Below, one piece after another: positions 45,826-58,031 of a stretch of 64,000 nt of DNA. The notes beneath the pieces were generated by a model, which did no database searches, was not told where the DNA came from, and saw only the letters and a list, made by a program, of their open reading frames with translations. The stretch is from positions 8,127,001 to 8,191,000 of the forward strand of contig NC_092677.1 in assembly GCF_964355755.1 (NCBI RefSeq), written 5' to 3'. Position numbers and translations under genes: made by a program. Each line of letters opens with the position of its first letter. The first letter of the stretch is position 1. Source of the DNA: Antedon mediterranea (lineage: Eukaryota; Echinodermata; Crinoidea; Comatulida; Antedonidae).

Positions 45826-48800
45826 TCACACGATACACAGCCCATGTTCCCCAACTCAACCGGCCGCTTGAGCCTGTTTGATCGTTTTCGCACGAGCAGC
45901 AGTGATGAGACAATAATAAGTATTTGTGATCGGTCAAGCGTGAAGTTCAATTTGCGGTCTATAGGTCGAAAATCATTTTAGTGTTTAATTGAGTTTCACT
46001 TAAATGTGCATCCTTTTTCCGACTTAATATCACCAACCACCGATAGATTTATAATATGGTATTAGTCAGAACAATCTTGGTGAGTTAGTGTCGTTTTACA
46101 TTTAGTAATAGTGATTAAATAAAAACAGGAAAAAAATTAAGAATTTCATAATATGATTAAGAAATTAATGAGTTCACTTTGATGCTATATTAAGGACTGA
46201 TGTATGTAGCCTACTCACTGTAGTTAAATTGTTGAAAATGAAGAACCTTTATATTATAATGAAAAAGCAACAAACAATTGTACACTATTTGTGTTGTACA
46301 TTAGTCATAAACCCTAACCTTATCCACCTGGCCATTATTGTGTACGATATTTATGAAATATTTATATAAGATATTAATTAACAATGATTGTTCACAATTG
46401 TGATTAGAAATAATCAAAAGTATTGATTATTATCGTTCAAAACGGCACGTTTGGCCATTAACGTTGATTTCAAGATTACCATAACACAATTGAAATTAAT
46501 TCTAATTAATTATTATAGGCCTAATTTGGCATTGAATCAATCATGGTTGCTTATTGGAGATTTCAGCTGCAGATGGGGCTCTTGCGCAAGACAGAGGACA
46601 TAATGTACGTGTTTAAATACAATGTGCAGTCCAGACAACTATAGTATAAGCCTATACTTTTTTAGAATTTGTCCTTAGCATTGACAAATAATATTAAGGA
46701 AAACTAAAGCGTTTATTTGATATTAGTTGTATTATCGTATGTAGGCCTAAATATCATCCCTCGGAAACCGTCAAAATGTAATTTCTCCGAGAATGTTAAA
46801 TGCCATGATGACACTAACTAAATGACCAGTGATGACTTTACCATTAGGTTACCCCCTGACTGAAAACTATAACATAGGATTTCACTAGTTCCAAGTGACG
46901 TCACGTACTATCTGATCGCTCTTTATTTGTCACCAATGAAATCATGATGATGACGTATAACTGTTAATGTTGACTTTTGTGTTTGTGTTTACGATAACTA
47001 TTTACTCCAATTAAATGACGTAGCGGTGTTAATGATAAGTTGAAGGTCATCCGTAAACAAACGAATGTAAACTAAACTTCTAGGCTAGGCCACTATTGAT
47101 CTTGACTAAATATTAGATGACTTATTTTATTTGTCGAAATGTATGTGTTGAATGAACAACTCTGTCTACTCTTATAATATTATTAGAAACCCTTATTTGA
47201 ACTCGTCACCAAGACGAGTTAGGTTATTCTTAAGTTCACAAACATAACGTTTTAATGCGTATACGTATACCATACTGGTACTTGATTGGATGCCATGATG
47301 TAAGTTATAAAATATATACAATTTAGTATCACGGTATATATAGGTGAAATTGCATGACCAAAACATCACTACAAATGACGTCATCCAATTGAAGGTAAAC
47401 TTTCGAAAGATAATTGTTTTAGAATAATATGATTTTGGAAGTAAATCGGAGACGTTGATCGTTGATATTTGTCACCTATAGAGCCTCTGCAGTCTTTTCA
47501 TATAACTCCGATCGATGTTATGTTCATAAATAAACAACTGAAACATTGTAATTGTATGATGACCCATAAAGAGGTTCATACAACTGGAGATAGGATGATT
47601 GAGTACATTCTATACCCGACCTCTGCGATCAGCTCTCGATGCCACCAGCAACAAAATATTTACGGTACCGGTAATCGTTTTAATAACCAAACAATATATA
47701 TATATATATATGTATAATTATACAGGTAGGATACTGCCCTTCGTTTTCGCTTATAGGCCTAACACTGAAAATATAATTCATTTCACTTCAATGTATTATA
47801 AACTATCATTGGATTATGTCTCAATTACAACTTATACGTCGACATTATTTCAAAATTAGCAAAATTAAGAATCGCTTTTGAATTTGAAATTTGACTTAAT
47901 TAGAAATGTCAATAGTTGGAACTTATACGTGGCTCGAATGGCGTTCGTATATAATAATTAATTGTTTGTAACAATGCAATTATAAGAAATAGAAAACGTG
48001 ATCAGATTTTGAAAATGATTTCATTGTTTTCTGTTGCAATTGTATGACTCATAAAGTGACTGTTTCGAATATACGACCTCTGTCCACAAGCCGAGTATCA
48101 TACAAACAACCTGAGTGTAATTGATTGACGTTTCAAGAATAAATAAGAAAGAAAACAATGAAATAGGGCCTATATCCTGAGTTTTCAAAGAGAGGTTAAT
48201 TAAAATAACAATAACATAACATGAAAAATAAAATAACTACTAAGCCTAGTTTGATGTGCAAACAAATATTCATAATTATAAATACAATTTAATATCGAAT
48301 TAACAACTGATTGGTTGATTGGTGGATGTATTGAAGTGAAAACATTTCATAATGAGAAGAACATATGCATTTTTGTAGACTGCTGAGACCCTTTATAGCT
48401 GTTGTATGCCATTTTTATTATTTTAACAGTCTATTTTACTCTTACTCTTTACTACTCTAAAATGAAGGAAAATATGAATAATCTCAACCCAGTCAGATTT
48501 AAACCGGACTTTAAAAAAGGGTCGTTAAAAGGTCAGAATCAGCATGTTGTGTCACAGACAGTAATAATAATTGTTAATTAAGTCGCATCATTGAACTAAC
48601 TATTTGAATTGTCACTTTTGAAATAATTTAGTGAGGCTAGGATGACGTCATCTACAAACCTGTAGAATCGATGTGGTCAATGCCTTGAAAGTTGATTTCT
48701 CCACAACCTTTTAAACCATTGAAAACATTGAATGAGTGTTGTTTTTTTCCTTCCTTTCTTCTCATGTGAAGACAGTATCCTTACTTCCAAGTCATTCGAT

Positions 48801-50944
48801 AATATTATAATATGAATTATTATAATTACAATTGTCCTATTATTCAATAACATATCGCATAAGTCAATACAACAGGGCAATAATAAAATAGTTTTATTTA
48901 CATTCACACATGAATTACGCGAATAATTAATAATGAATGGCCTTAGCATTAAAATATGTATTTTTAAAAGATCAATATCAAAACAGTAGAAATTAAAATA
49001 GTTATCAACCATGCTATGATAATAATAACCATGAATAATAAAATGTATCCGGCGGAAAATTACTGCCCTGGATTTGGCGGAATTTCTAATGTAGGTCTTA
49101 TAACGGAACATTCATGCTGCATCCCGGCCGAAAAATGCTACCGATACTTATCTGGTGGAGAATGATAACGTACTGTATCTTTCGAAAAAATAACTATTTT
49201 ATTTGTCTGGTGGAAAATAATAGTAGATTATCCTTTTTTGTTCATTGCGTATATTGCACTAGTATCTGCTGTGTCGGAAAATGCTAAGTGGAAAATTCAT
49301 ACTCCTGGCGTATAGGTCATACTTTAACTAGCGGACTGTATTTGGTGGAAACTTACTGCTGGATGAAAAATTCTAGTAGACCTACTTTGTTAATTTCTAT
49401 ATATATCCAAAAGTCAATCGTAATTGTAATTTCACTCTTCCTTGATAAATCATGTATTCTGTAAGATCTCCATGGCATACCGGTATATGGATTTACAATG
49501 GAGGAAGGTATAACATTGTACCTCCATGGATTTACTAAGTGGGTCGTTTGGATTATACTTCGTGATTGTTGATTTATTTTTAATAAGTTACAGCACGCCA
49601 CTCACAATCATTACTGTACTTGGTAAATAGAGGATTTGATTGTTCAAGGTTTCATAATTTGATTACAATAGCCTATTATTAGAGTGACCATTAAGTATAA
49701 ATTCACAAATTATGAGGAAATAGACAGTATAAGCATTTCTGTTATCATTATTCCTGTTTAGTTTCTTGTGGATTAGTGTGAATAAAGTTGATAGCTTAAT
49801 CATAAATAGCCTTGGATTTAAACTAATCCGTTTCGTTCGTGAGTTATAGACCATGGTATTTAGTATTTCAAAATATTTTTTTATTAAAACTTAAAGCCCT
49901 TTTCACAATGTGGTGTTATTTGTATTGAACGATTTATTGACGAAAATTCCCTTTAAATTGTCATGAGATATTCTTTGAGCTGCCACTTCTTAACTGTTAT
50001 CGTGTCATAATTATAGTGAACTAGGGATTAATGACACGTAACGTAAAGGGATTAAGTTAATCCATAAATTAGTATAATCTTCTTTAATTGAGAAAATAAT
50101 ATACGCTCAATTAGGCAGAGTTAAAATTACACATTTTTATTCCCAAACTCATCCCCAACTACCTTTAATTTATCCCTGAATTGATGCTTGTATTAATATC
50201 GGAGGTAAATGACGTCAAGTGTTGTAAATAACGCGTCACAATTGTTTCCAAGACCAATGCAGCACACGATAAATAATACAATATTTGGTATGGCACCTTG
50301 TTTTTACTATTTCATTTTACTTGTATAATTCGCTTCTTAGTTAAGACTTAAATGTTATTTTTTGATACTTTTCTTTTTGTTTTTACATTGCCTTGTAAAT
50401 GAACGCACCGTCTTATAAACGTGTGCCGCTGATACAAAAGCGTTTGTTCAATCAATTTATCTTATCTTATCTACCAATGAAACTACTCTCTACAGTGATT
50501 TGCTAAATAAATCATCGCTGGTAAAGTAAACAAATAGAATCATTCCAAGTACTCGATGGTCCTATTCCGAAAGAGAAACACGAAACACGCGCTATAATAA
50601 TGCGCTTTACATTTAGATTTATCTATAATCGTTTTGCTCTCGATCACTCTTTCTATACGTGCAATTAATGAACAACGCAATATCTGCTGCAGGTTGTCTC
50701 TGATTAGATTATTTAGTTACTTTCTTGCAATTTGCAGGGTCGTTGAACAACAAATTGAGTTATTTATTTATTTGATAGGCCTAGGCCTACACATCACAGC
50801 ACGGCACTCAAACACACAATTCATTTATAGGTCCATGAAAACTCGATGTCAACTTCTTTTATGAGGCCTACTTTTACAATCACAACACGATTCCGACGAA
50901 TTTCAGTCACAGAACGGTAAAAATTAAAAAAATTAATAATAAAA
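45826..50944. other. Gene-free stretch
   Basis: AT-rich, with a (TA)n run near 47696-47711 and several TAGGCCTA octamers. A 144-codon minus-strand frame at 48677-49111 is dominated by AT-encoded residues and shows no motif. No supported exon. Confidence 0.5.
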
Positions 50945-50998
50945 GCATTTATAATGCGCCATATATCCATGCTCATAGGCGCAGTACATACATGTATA
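50945..50998 (-). mobile_element. SINE/LINE 3' tail fragment
   Basis: On the minus strand it reads ACTGCGCCTATGAGCATGGA and then TGGCGCATTATAAATGC, matching the shared SINE/LINE tail at 15580-15630 and 63262-63310. Confidence 0.55.
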
Positions 50999-51857
50999 AA
51001 CCATTATAAGAATTAAAACAACTTAAGAAACCAAGTTTAAAATGCCATAAAGGTCTACGACAATTAAAACTAGTGAACAGCTTCCCTACAATTATAAAAA
51101 ATCAAGTTTTAATCAAACTCTAAATTAAAAAGGCATATATACTACGGTACTGACTAGATATCATATTGGCTAAAAATACTGTTTCTAATTATAATATGAA
51201 ACTTCAAATGTTAAATTTATACTGAATGGCGGAAAATGAACTAAAAATGGTAGGCCTAAATCATAACAATTCCAATGAGTAGGCCTAAGCAGAATCATTT
51301 GCAGGTCTACACATGCACGTATAAATACTTCTATGGTTGACATAAAAAAAACGATATTGAAAACCACCCAGGAAACCACATTTTAAAGAAGTTTGTGTGT
51401 CTATTTCAATTGCATGCACGTCACAAATGTGGGTTCATTGATAAAAAATACACAGGGTAAAAGGTAAATAACACCGTTATGTAAATGGCCGGAGGTTTTG
51501 GTAAACCACATTGGTTACTTCTCTTCACTAGTAGTCGAACGTGTTTCTTGGAAAAATAACTAAGTAAGATAAATAGCCGGAAACTCTTATAAGGAAACGA
51601 GTGGGATTACACCAGTAGACACCGAAAACGAGGAGGAAAGCTGTATTAGCTGTGTCTCGAATGACCAAGGATGCGGGATAATAGCCAGATTAAAGATACG
51701 TTCACACTGAACCTAATTATCGGTTAATTCATTATCGGATAATAATATCGGTTAATTTTTTGACGGAAATACGTAAAAAAACTACGATAATTTTTCAACG
51801 AAAGTTATCCCGTAATATCGGTATAAAGGTATTGGGCCTCGATGCTAACGTAGTCTA

Positions 51858-52436
51858 GGGCTGTGTTTATACAACACCCTAAAGTTGAATCCGTCTTTAA
51901 TTTTTAGCGTGTTGCACGGGCCGAGGTCAACGCCACAAAAACCTTGCAGTTATACATGAAATCGTAATACCGTGTTATATGTAGTTCATAAGTTGTACAA
52001 TATACTTGCATGCATTATGAATTAATATGAGTTTATATTAAGGATTTTAATAAAGGATGATTTCGTTTAAAATTTAGTTTATTCAATTATTGATTTTTTT
52101 AATCTGCTTTTGAAATTAGAAAAAAAATGTTTTAGAATTAGGATAAAACTTTGCCAAATTATGCTAACATTTGATTAGCGTTAATGTTAAGTGCTAAATC
52201 GGTTAAAATATGCAAAAAAGCACAATTATCTACTAGATTTGGTCAACATTTTCACAGCACATACTTTTATTTAACGAGAGGTCAAAACAATACCCTGAGG
52301 ACACTTCCAACACGCCAACAGCAACCGGAAATCCACAAAATGTTAGGATTCAGCCAAGTAGCCTCTTTTGCAATTAATTACACTTTTTGTAGGCGTGTTG
52401 AATATGCGTGTAATAGCGTGTTGTATAAACGCGCCC
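51858..52436. mobile_element. Non-autonomous DNA transposon with TIRs
   Basis: Ends GGGCTGTGTTTATACAACAC and, inverted, GGGCGCGTTTATACAACACG bound 579 bp. A 91-codon frame inside (52184-52459) runs past the right end and shows no transposase motif. I could not define a target duplication. Confidence 0.75.
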
Positions 52437-54919
52437 AGGACTGGCGGTTCATCGGGTGAGTAAAGTATAATGACTTACACGTATTTATATAGGCCTACCC
52501 TGATTTGTAGCTCAGATGGATCGTTATATCGTTATTCAACAATGTGCAACTAGTATGATAATAATAATATTAGCATTACATTATTAATATTTTACAATAT
52601 GGCGACACGGACACCCTCAAAAATAATTATCAGGATTAGTCTCTGGTCCATGAATTCTAATGTATTACATTTGCATAAATCGGAAACCGTTTATACGTCT
52701 ATTTATATCACCGAAGGATCTTCAGAAGAAAAAATACATTAAATGAAGGAAATTACCAATTCCTATTGAAATTCAAACAATGATGTTTGATTCCTGTGGG
52801 TGGGTATTCTAGTGAAAGATTATAAAACGAGTGTATATAATTTACTAAGACTTTAATTACCCTTGTCTGCAAGTATAGGTACTTATGATATCAAGTATAA
52901 GTACGTTCACATTAATTATGAACTTGGAGGTTCAATAGCCATCTGGTTAAAGTGTATATTGTCACGATAAGATACCGTACATCACGTTGTCTACTGTAAA
53001 TAAAATAACAGTCGGCCATCTTATAGGAAGGATTAGATGGGGCTCAATCCACCATATATCGATGCACCATCGCATTTTATTATCACAAATTGCAATGTTA
53101 TCCATTTTTGTATTGTATTGTTATTATATGTATGCATTTTTGTTAACTTCTGCGAAGCATATTGTTTTTGTCTTCTGACATCTAAATTAAGAACAGAACA
53201 TTTTTTTATTAAGAACAAAACATTTCCTGGTGTGGGCAGAAGGATCTAAACATAAGCATATGTTGCTATAAAGTATATTGCGGTATGTCACGGTATTTAG
53301 TAGCAATGGTGACGACGTACGTGTGACTAATGTGAGGAAAGGAATCAGTGACCGATTTATGACTGTATTTACGAAAGCGTAAGCTTATGTTTAATATTAT
53401 GTTAATTTTTCGTATCCCTTTTTCTGCGACGAAATTTAGTTCCACATTATGAGTTTTTTTGCACCTTCAACGCGAATCTATATTATAATTTGTATAAGGG
53501 AAAAATTGTTTGTCTACGGGAGCACTTACTATAAAATGCGATATTTATAAAATGTCAGTTCCAGGGCCGGGAATTATAGAAATCACGTTGTTAAACTCAT
53601 ATACAAGGTAACACCTTACAGTACATTTTGATGTGGCTTGATGTGAAAAACAAGTTGTTTAATCGGTAAAATATTTGAGTGGTTTGTGCATGAGTACATC
53701 ATATCCGGGTTCTCTACCAAACTGTCTTATGAGTTCTAACCACGGTGGAGCTAAGGGTTTTTTATGAGGCGTTAGGATGTCATTTATGGTTGAACAAAAC
53801 TACAAACATAGTAGACTCATCAACAATAAACATACACGTATTTGTAATTAATGGTATAAGCTATGCCATAACTTGAAAGAAGTAGTATACGGCATTCAAC
53901 GTGTTCAAGTTTGAGAATTCCATGGATGTATAGACAGTACGTGACAGTATAATTGTTGATCCTAAAGTTCTAGGTTGAAATATCTGTTGGCAAAAAAGAA
54001 TATAACGACATAAAATCTGTCGCTGGTGGCGTAATCATATGTTGTCATCATAAATACACAGTGTTTTGGTGAACGCTACCAACATCGTCAATTATAACTA
54101 AAACAATAAAACAAATATACATCAGCTTTTGAATGCGCACAAAGAATAATCATGTTCATTGCGCGCCTACAAAACAGCACTGTCAAGAAACATCATTTCC
54201 ATTAGCTTAAACGCGCGTCACATACCTATTGATGTCATTGTCACTGAAGATTGCGTGACTGATAGGCTTATAATGCATAATAGTGTAATTATATGCCTCT
54301 TATTTCTAAACAGTCCAAACGATCACTTGTATTAATGTACATGTAATGCCATTATTATACCTCATTAATGACATAAAACTTAATATTCGAGAGTTTTAAT
54401 TTGTTTCATCATAAATTAATATTTATTTCCTCCATAACCATAACATCAAGCAAAACAAGACACGTTCATTTTAAACTGATTAGGCCCTAAACAAATGAAA
54501 ATGTTTTTTGAAATTAGTACGTCATTTAAAAAACTGGCGGCCAATGGCTATGGTAAAAAAAAATTGCACTGACGGTTTGCTTAGCGGTAAATTCTGAGTC
54601 AGGAAAATGTTTGAGCTTATTATATTATTAACATCAAGGTCTACACGTGCCCTTTTATCGAAATAAGATCATGGAATATAATTATAATCGTTGAAAGTCA
54701 AACGGTTAATCAGGATACACTTGCTTTTGCACATATATTATTATGTATAGAAGAATGCATTTTATTATAAAACCTCTTAATTATTAAAACATTCACACAA
54801 AACATCGAACGTGACACAGATATCAAGGTAAATTAAGTAAATGAGATCAATAGTCAAAATTCAAGAACAAGACCTTATAATAATAACATTAAATATTACT
54901 GATATGTTATGAGTTTCAA
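52437..54919. other. Gene-free stretch
   Basis: AT-rich with no supported exon, repeat or RNA gene. Confidence 0.45.
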
Positions 54920-55610
54920 TATAGAAAAGCTCAAAGAAATGAGCAATGTTGGGCCAATGACGTAAAACAAATACTATGCATAAATGGATTTGGTAACATA
55001 TGGTACTCACAACAGGTTAATAATATATATACTTTTATTTCAAATTTTAAACAAAGGCTTACAGATATTGAACGACAGAAATTCTACGAAGATACTAGGA
55101 TACACTCTAAGCTCCAATATTACAAGCACGTTAAATATAAGTTTGGAATTGAAGAATATCTAACGAAAGTAACAAATTACAAACATAGACAAATTATGAC
55201 TAAGATACGACTAGGAATTTTAGAATTAGAAATTGAAAAAGGAAGATGGAATTGTATAAATAGAAATGAAAGATTATGCAAATTATGTGCTTTACAATCA
55301 ATTGAAGATGAATATCATTTCACTTTAGTTTGTCCATTTTATTCAGATATTAGAACTAAATATATGTTTTCCTTTTATACAAACAACCCAACTAAATTAA
55401 AATATATTTATCTTATGTCTGCCACAAATACTGATCTTATTGTTAAACTTGGAAAATATTTATTTTTTTCATTTAAACGTAGAACAGAATTTTTAAACGC
55501 ACTCAACTGATATTTATTTAATATTGTATTACATTGTATATTATTTGGGCCAAAGGCCATATATAATAAATGTTTCTTGGATCTCCAAGAAAGAATGAAT
55601 GAATGATAGA
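54920..55610 (+). pseudogene. LINE 3' end: C-terminal ORF fragment and tail
   Basis: One frame is open from about 54920 to the stop at 55510. It reads INGFGNIWYSQQ, then DIERQKFYED, TKIRLGILELEIEKGRW and a CxxC...HxxxxC zinc-knuckle-like motif (CKLC, then EDEYHFTLVC). This is the segment after the reverse transcriptase in many invertebrate LINEs. The catalytic domains are absent, so it is a 5'-truncated insertion. The 3' untranslated part has GGGCCAAAGGCC and ends in a (GAAT)n run near 55600. It differs in family from the LINE at 61332-63322. Confidence 0.82.
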
Positions 55611-56783
55611 CTAAGTTAAGGGTAAAGTTTGAAAGTGTAGATTTATGCTATTTTGTAGATTTAATCGAGTTTATTTTGTTTTTTATAGGCCTAAGTAAAA
55701 TAGGCCTAAACAATTTTCTAAATGAATAACTTTAATAAAACTGCAAAGTTTGATTTTCTTAATATTTTTTAAAGAAGAAATGCATCTTTAATGATTTATT
55801 GAATTTATTTAAATATAGGTACTGGTTTACCCATTGGATCATCAAAAAGAATAAATTATTCTATATAGGCAGACGATGAGTGTAAATCTAGTACAACAAA
55901 AAAGAAAAGCAAAATGCTAAGATTGATTTAAAAAACAATAGATATTTAGCATAGATCGGTTTAGTAAATAAATTTATTATATTATATTATAATTGTATGA
56001 AGAAATAAATATGCATGTAGATGAAAAAACAACAAGAACGACTATGTAAGAAAAAATTAGTTTGTTAGTGAAAATGTGCTATAGATAATGTATGTATAAA
56101 AAGAGAAAATGTGATAAGATGTAAACAAATGAACAAAAATGTATGTAAACAGATGATGAAAACAAACACTGTTAATATAATAATATGTATAGTGTATTGA
56201 AATGAAAATGTGTTTAGTAAAGTATGGAAAAAAAAGTGGGATGAACCCACATAAGATAAAATAAAAGAATAAATTAAGATTATTATTATTATTATTATTA
56301 GTGTTATTATTATTATTATTATTATTATCATTTATAATAAAGCTTAATATCTCTTTGGTAATATATCAACAAGAACTTATGAAGAATCAATTGGTAGCAA
56401 ACACTTTCTATAAAGCTGGATTCACATCAAACTTTGGTCCTGTCCAACAGGTCATTTAAATCTTTTGGAGCTCTCTTCTGTGATGCTACCATCTCTTTTT
56501 ATACGCAATTTTAAAGGATGTTTTCACCATTCTTTAACATCTATACGCAATTTAACTATATTTTTAGCAACCGGAGACAATTTGGGCTTCATATCACAAA
56601 TTGCTTCCTACCATGATAACGATTCAGTTGTGATAAAGTGCCCGGGAAACTAGATTACTCCGTTCGAGATTTCTCTTTTCGGTAGGCCTACGCTTCGGAA
56701 GCACTCGACGGATCCTTTTTTATTCTGTCCGGAAATAGTGGAGACGTTATTTACGTAAGAAGATGAATCGTTCAACACTTTTA
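55611..56783. other. Gene-free stretch with microsatellite
   Basis: AT-rich; contains the (ATT)n run at 56279-56331. No supported exon. Confidence 0.5.
56279..56331. repeat. (ATT)n microsatellite
   Basis: A run of ATT trinucleotides with one interruption. The isoleucine-only start of an antisense frame here is an artefact of it. Confidence 0.95.
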
Positions 56784-56866
56784 AGACCAACGCAATCTAA
56801 CAACAGGACACTAGAATAAAACTTGTAACAGTCTTTTAGTATTATCTGGCTGCGACAAACATTATA
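56784..56866. mobile_element. Half-copy related to foldback 29755-29990
   Basis: ACCAACGCAATCTAACAACA and later TCTGGCTGCGAC match the arms of the element at 29755-29990. Only part is present. Confidence 0.55.
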
Positions 56867-56950
56867 TCTTATTATATTATTAATTACTATGATTAATTGA
56901 TCGTGTTGAAGCCACAGATAAGCCATTTGATCTCTCTGTTGTTACCTTTA

Positions 56951-58009
56951 TTAGACTACGATTGGTCTTTCATAAACGTTGGTAGTTCGACGACATCCAA
57001 AAAGTTTACGAAAGGCTGCATTGAAATCTTGTCGCATGAACGCGTAAATAAACGGGTTGATGGAAGAACTACAGAACATAGCAACCTCTGAAATCCACGC
57101 TATTTCTGTAACGACACAACCATTACTATAACTAATAGACGTTGTGACAACCAATGGGAACAGTGTTACAACAAACACAGACAGCACTAGACTAGTTGTT
57201 TTAAAAGCTTTCTGGTGGATCTCCCAGTAAAGTTTCATTGTACCGCGTTGAAAAATATGAGATGGATTTCTGGATCCAATTTGGTTAGTATTATTTACGT
57301 CCAGTTGCTGTCTGCCTGATATTTTCTTGTTCTGTTGTCGCGCAATGCTGTATGTTTTCAGATGCAACGTAATAATGATAATCATAACACAAGTAAAGTA
57401 TACCATACAAATATAGTTCCGAACTTTGTTTCCAAAAAGGTCAAAACGCACACCAAAATCCGATTTTTCTAAATCCCAGAAAAATGGTATGATACAAGGG
57501 TACCAACTGACCAACCAACACATCCCTATCAGACAAAATGCTCGCCTCGGAGAGAGTTTTAATCCGTATGTTAACGGCCAATTCACCGCAACAAATCTAT
57601 CAAATGTGATTAGTAGTAGATTATGAATCGAAGCCCAGATAAAATAGAACAGAGGAATTGTGTATAAAGAAGCGCCCTCAGCGAATCCATTCTCAGTGCT
57701 TATTTGAAAACTTCGCCTATAGAATAAATAATATACAACTGTCGTTGGCACGGCAATGAGCCCTGTGAGAAAGTCTGCTAGAGCTAAACTAGCAACGAAA
57801 TAGTTCCGCACAACCTGTAAAGAAGGTTCGTAGTATATTCCAAGGATCACGATAGCGTTGCCAAAGACACTGGTGAAAAAGATCGCACCGAATACTAAGG
57901 TTATATATAAAATGAACGCTTCTGTTATTTCCACTTTTTCACCACCTCCATGTTCAATGTCTGTGTCCACGGAAGAAGAGTAATTGATAGTTGTGACATC
58001 ACATTCCAT
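56951..58009 (-). CDS. Divergent amine-receptor-like orphan GPCR (copy B)
   Basis: Intact single-exon receptor of 352 residues, paralogue of the one at 44770-45825. They share LQVVRNY, ADFLTG, WASIHNLLLIT and RQDF..AFR. Marks: G50-N51, D79 in TM2, DRF (137-139, Phe for Tyr), W165, P285 and NPFIY (318-322). Copy B repeats copy A's losses: Leu at 3.32, Ala at 3.25, no ECL2 Cys and Ile212 in place of the TM5 Pro. The third intracellular loop is longer and basic. An acceptor (TTTGTCTTTATTTTTCTAG) ends three bases before the ATG, so a 5' non-coding exon is likely. The stop overlaps TAATAAA, a possible polyadenylation signal. C-terminal IVV fits a class II PDZ ligand. Ligand unknown. Confidence 0.93.
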   Translation of the reverse strand: MECDVTTINYSSSVDTDIEHGGGEKVEITEAFILYITLVFGAIFFTSVFGNAIVILGIYYEPSLQVVRNYFVASLALADFLTGLIAVPTTVVYYLFYRRSFQISTENGFAEGASLYTIPLFYFIWASIHNLLLITFDRFVAVNWPLTYGLKLSPRRAFCLIGMCWLVSWYPCIIPFFWDLEKSDFGVRFDLFGNKVRNYICMVYFTCVMIIIITLHLKTYSIARQQNKKISGRQQLDVNNTNQIGSRNPSHIFQRGTMKLYWEIHQKAFKTTSLVLSVFVVTLFPLVVTTSISYSNGCVVTEIAWISEVAMFCSSSINPFIYAFMRQDFNAAFRKLFGCRRTTNVYERPIVV

Positions 58010-58012
58010 TAT

Positions 58013-58031
58013 CTAGAAAAATAAAGACAAA
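58013..58031 (-). promoter_or_regulatory. 3' splice acceptor before GPCR copy B start
   Basis: A pyrimidine-rich tract ending in AG (58014-58013) directly precedes ATA-ATG on the minus strand. It supports a spliced 5' untranslated exon and the ATG at 58009. Confidence 0.65.

Noticed and set aside
48677-49111. 144-codon minus-strand frame
   Set aside because: Ile/Asn/Tyr-rich composition expected from AT-rich DNA, with no domain, signal peptide or splice support.
52184-52459. 91-codon frame as a possible transposase remnant
   Set aside because: It reads across the element's right inverted repeat and has no transposase motif.
56065-56331. 88-codon minus-strand frame starting with poly-isoleucine
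   Set aside because: Translation of an (ATT)n microsatellite and AT-rich flank.
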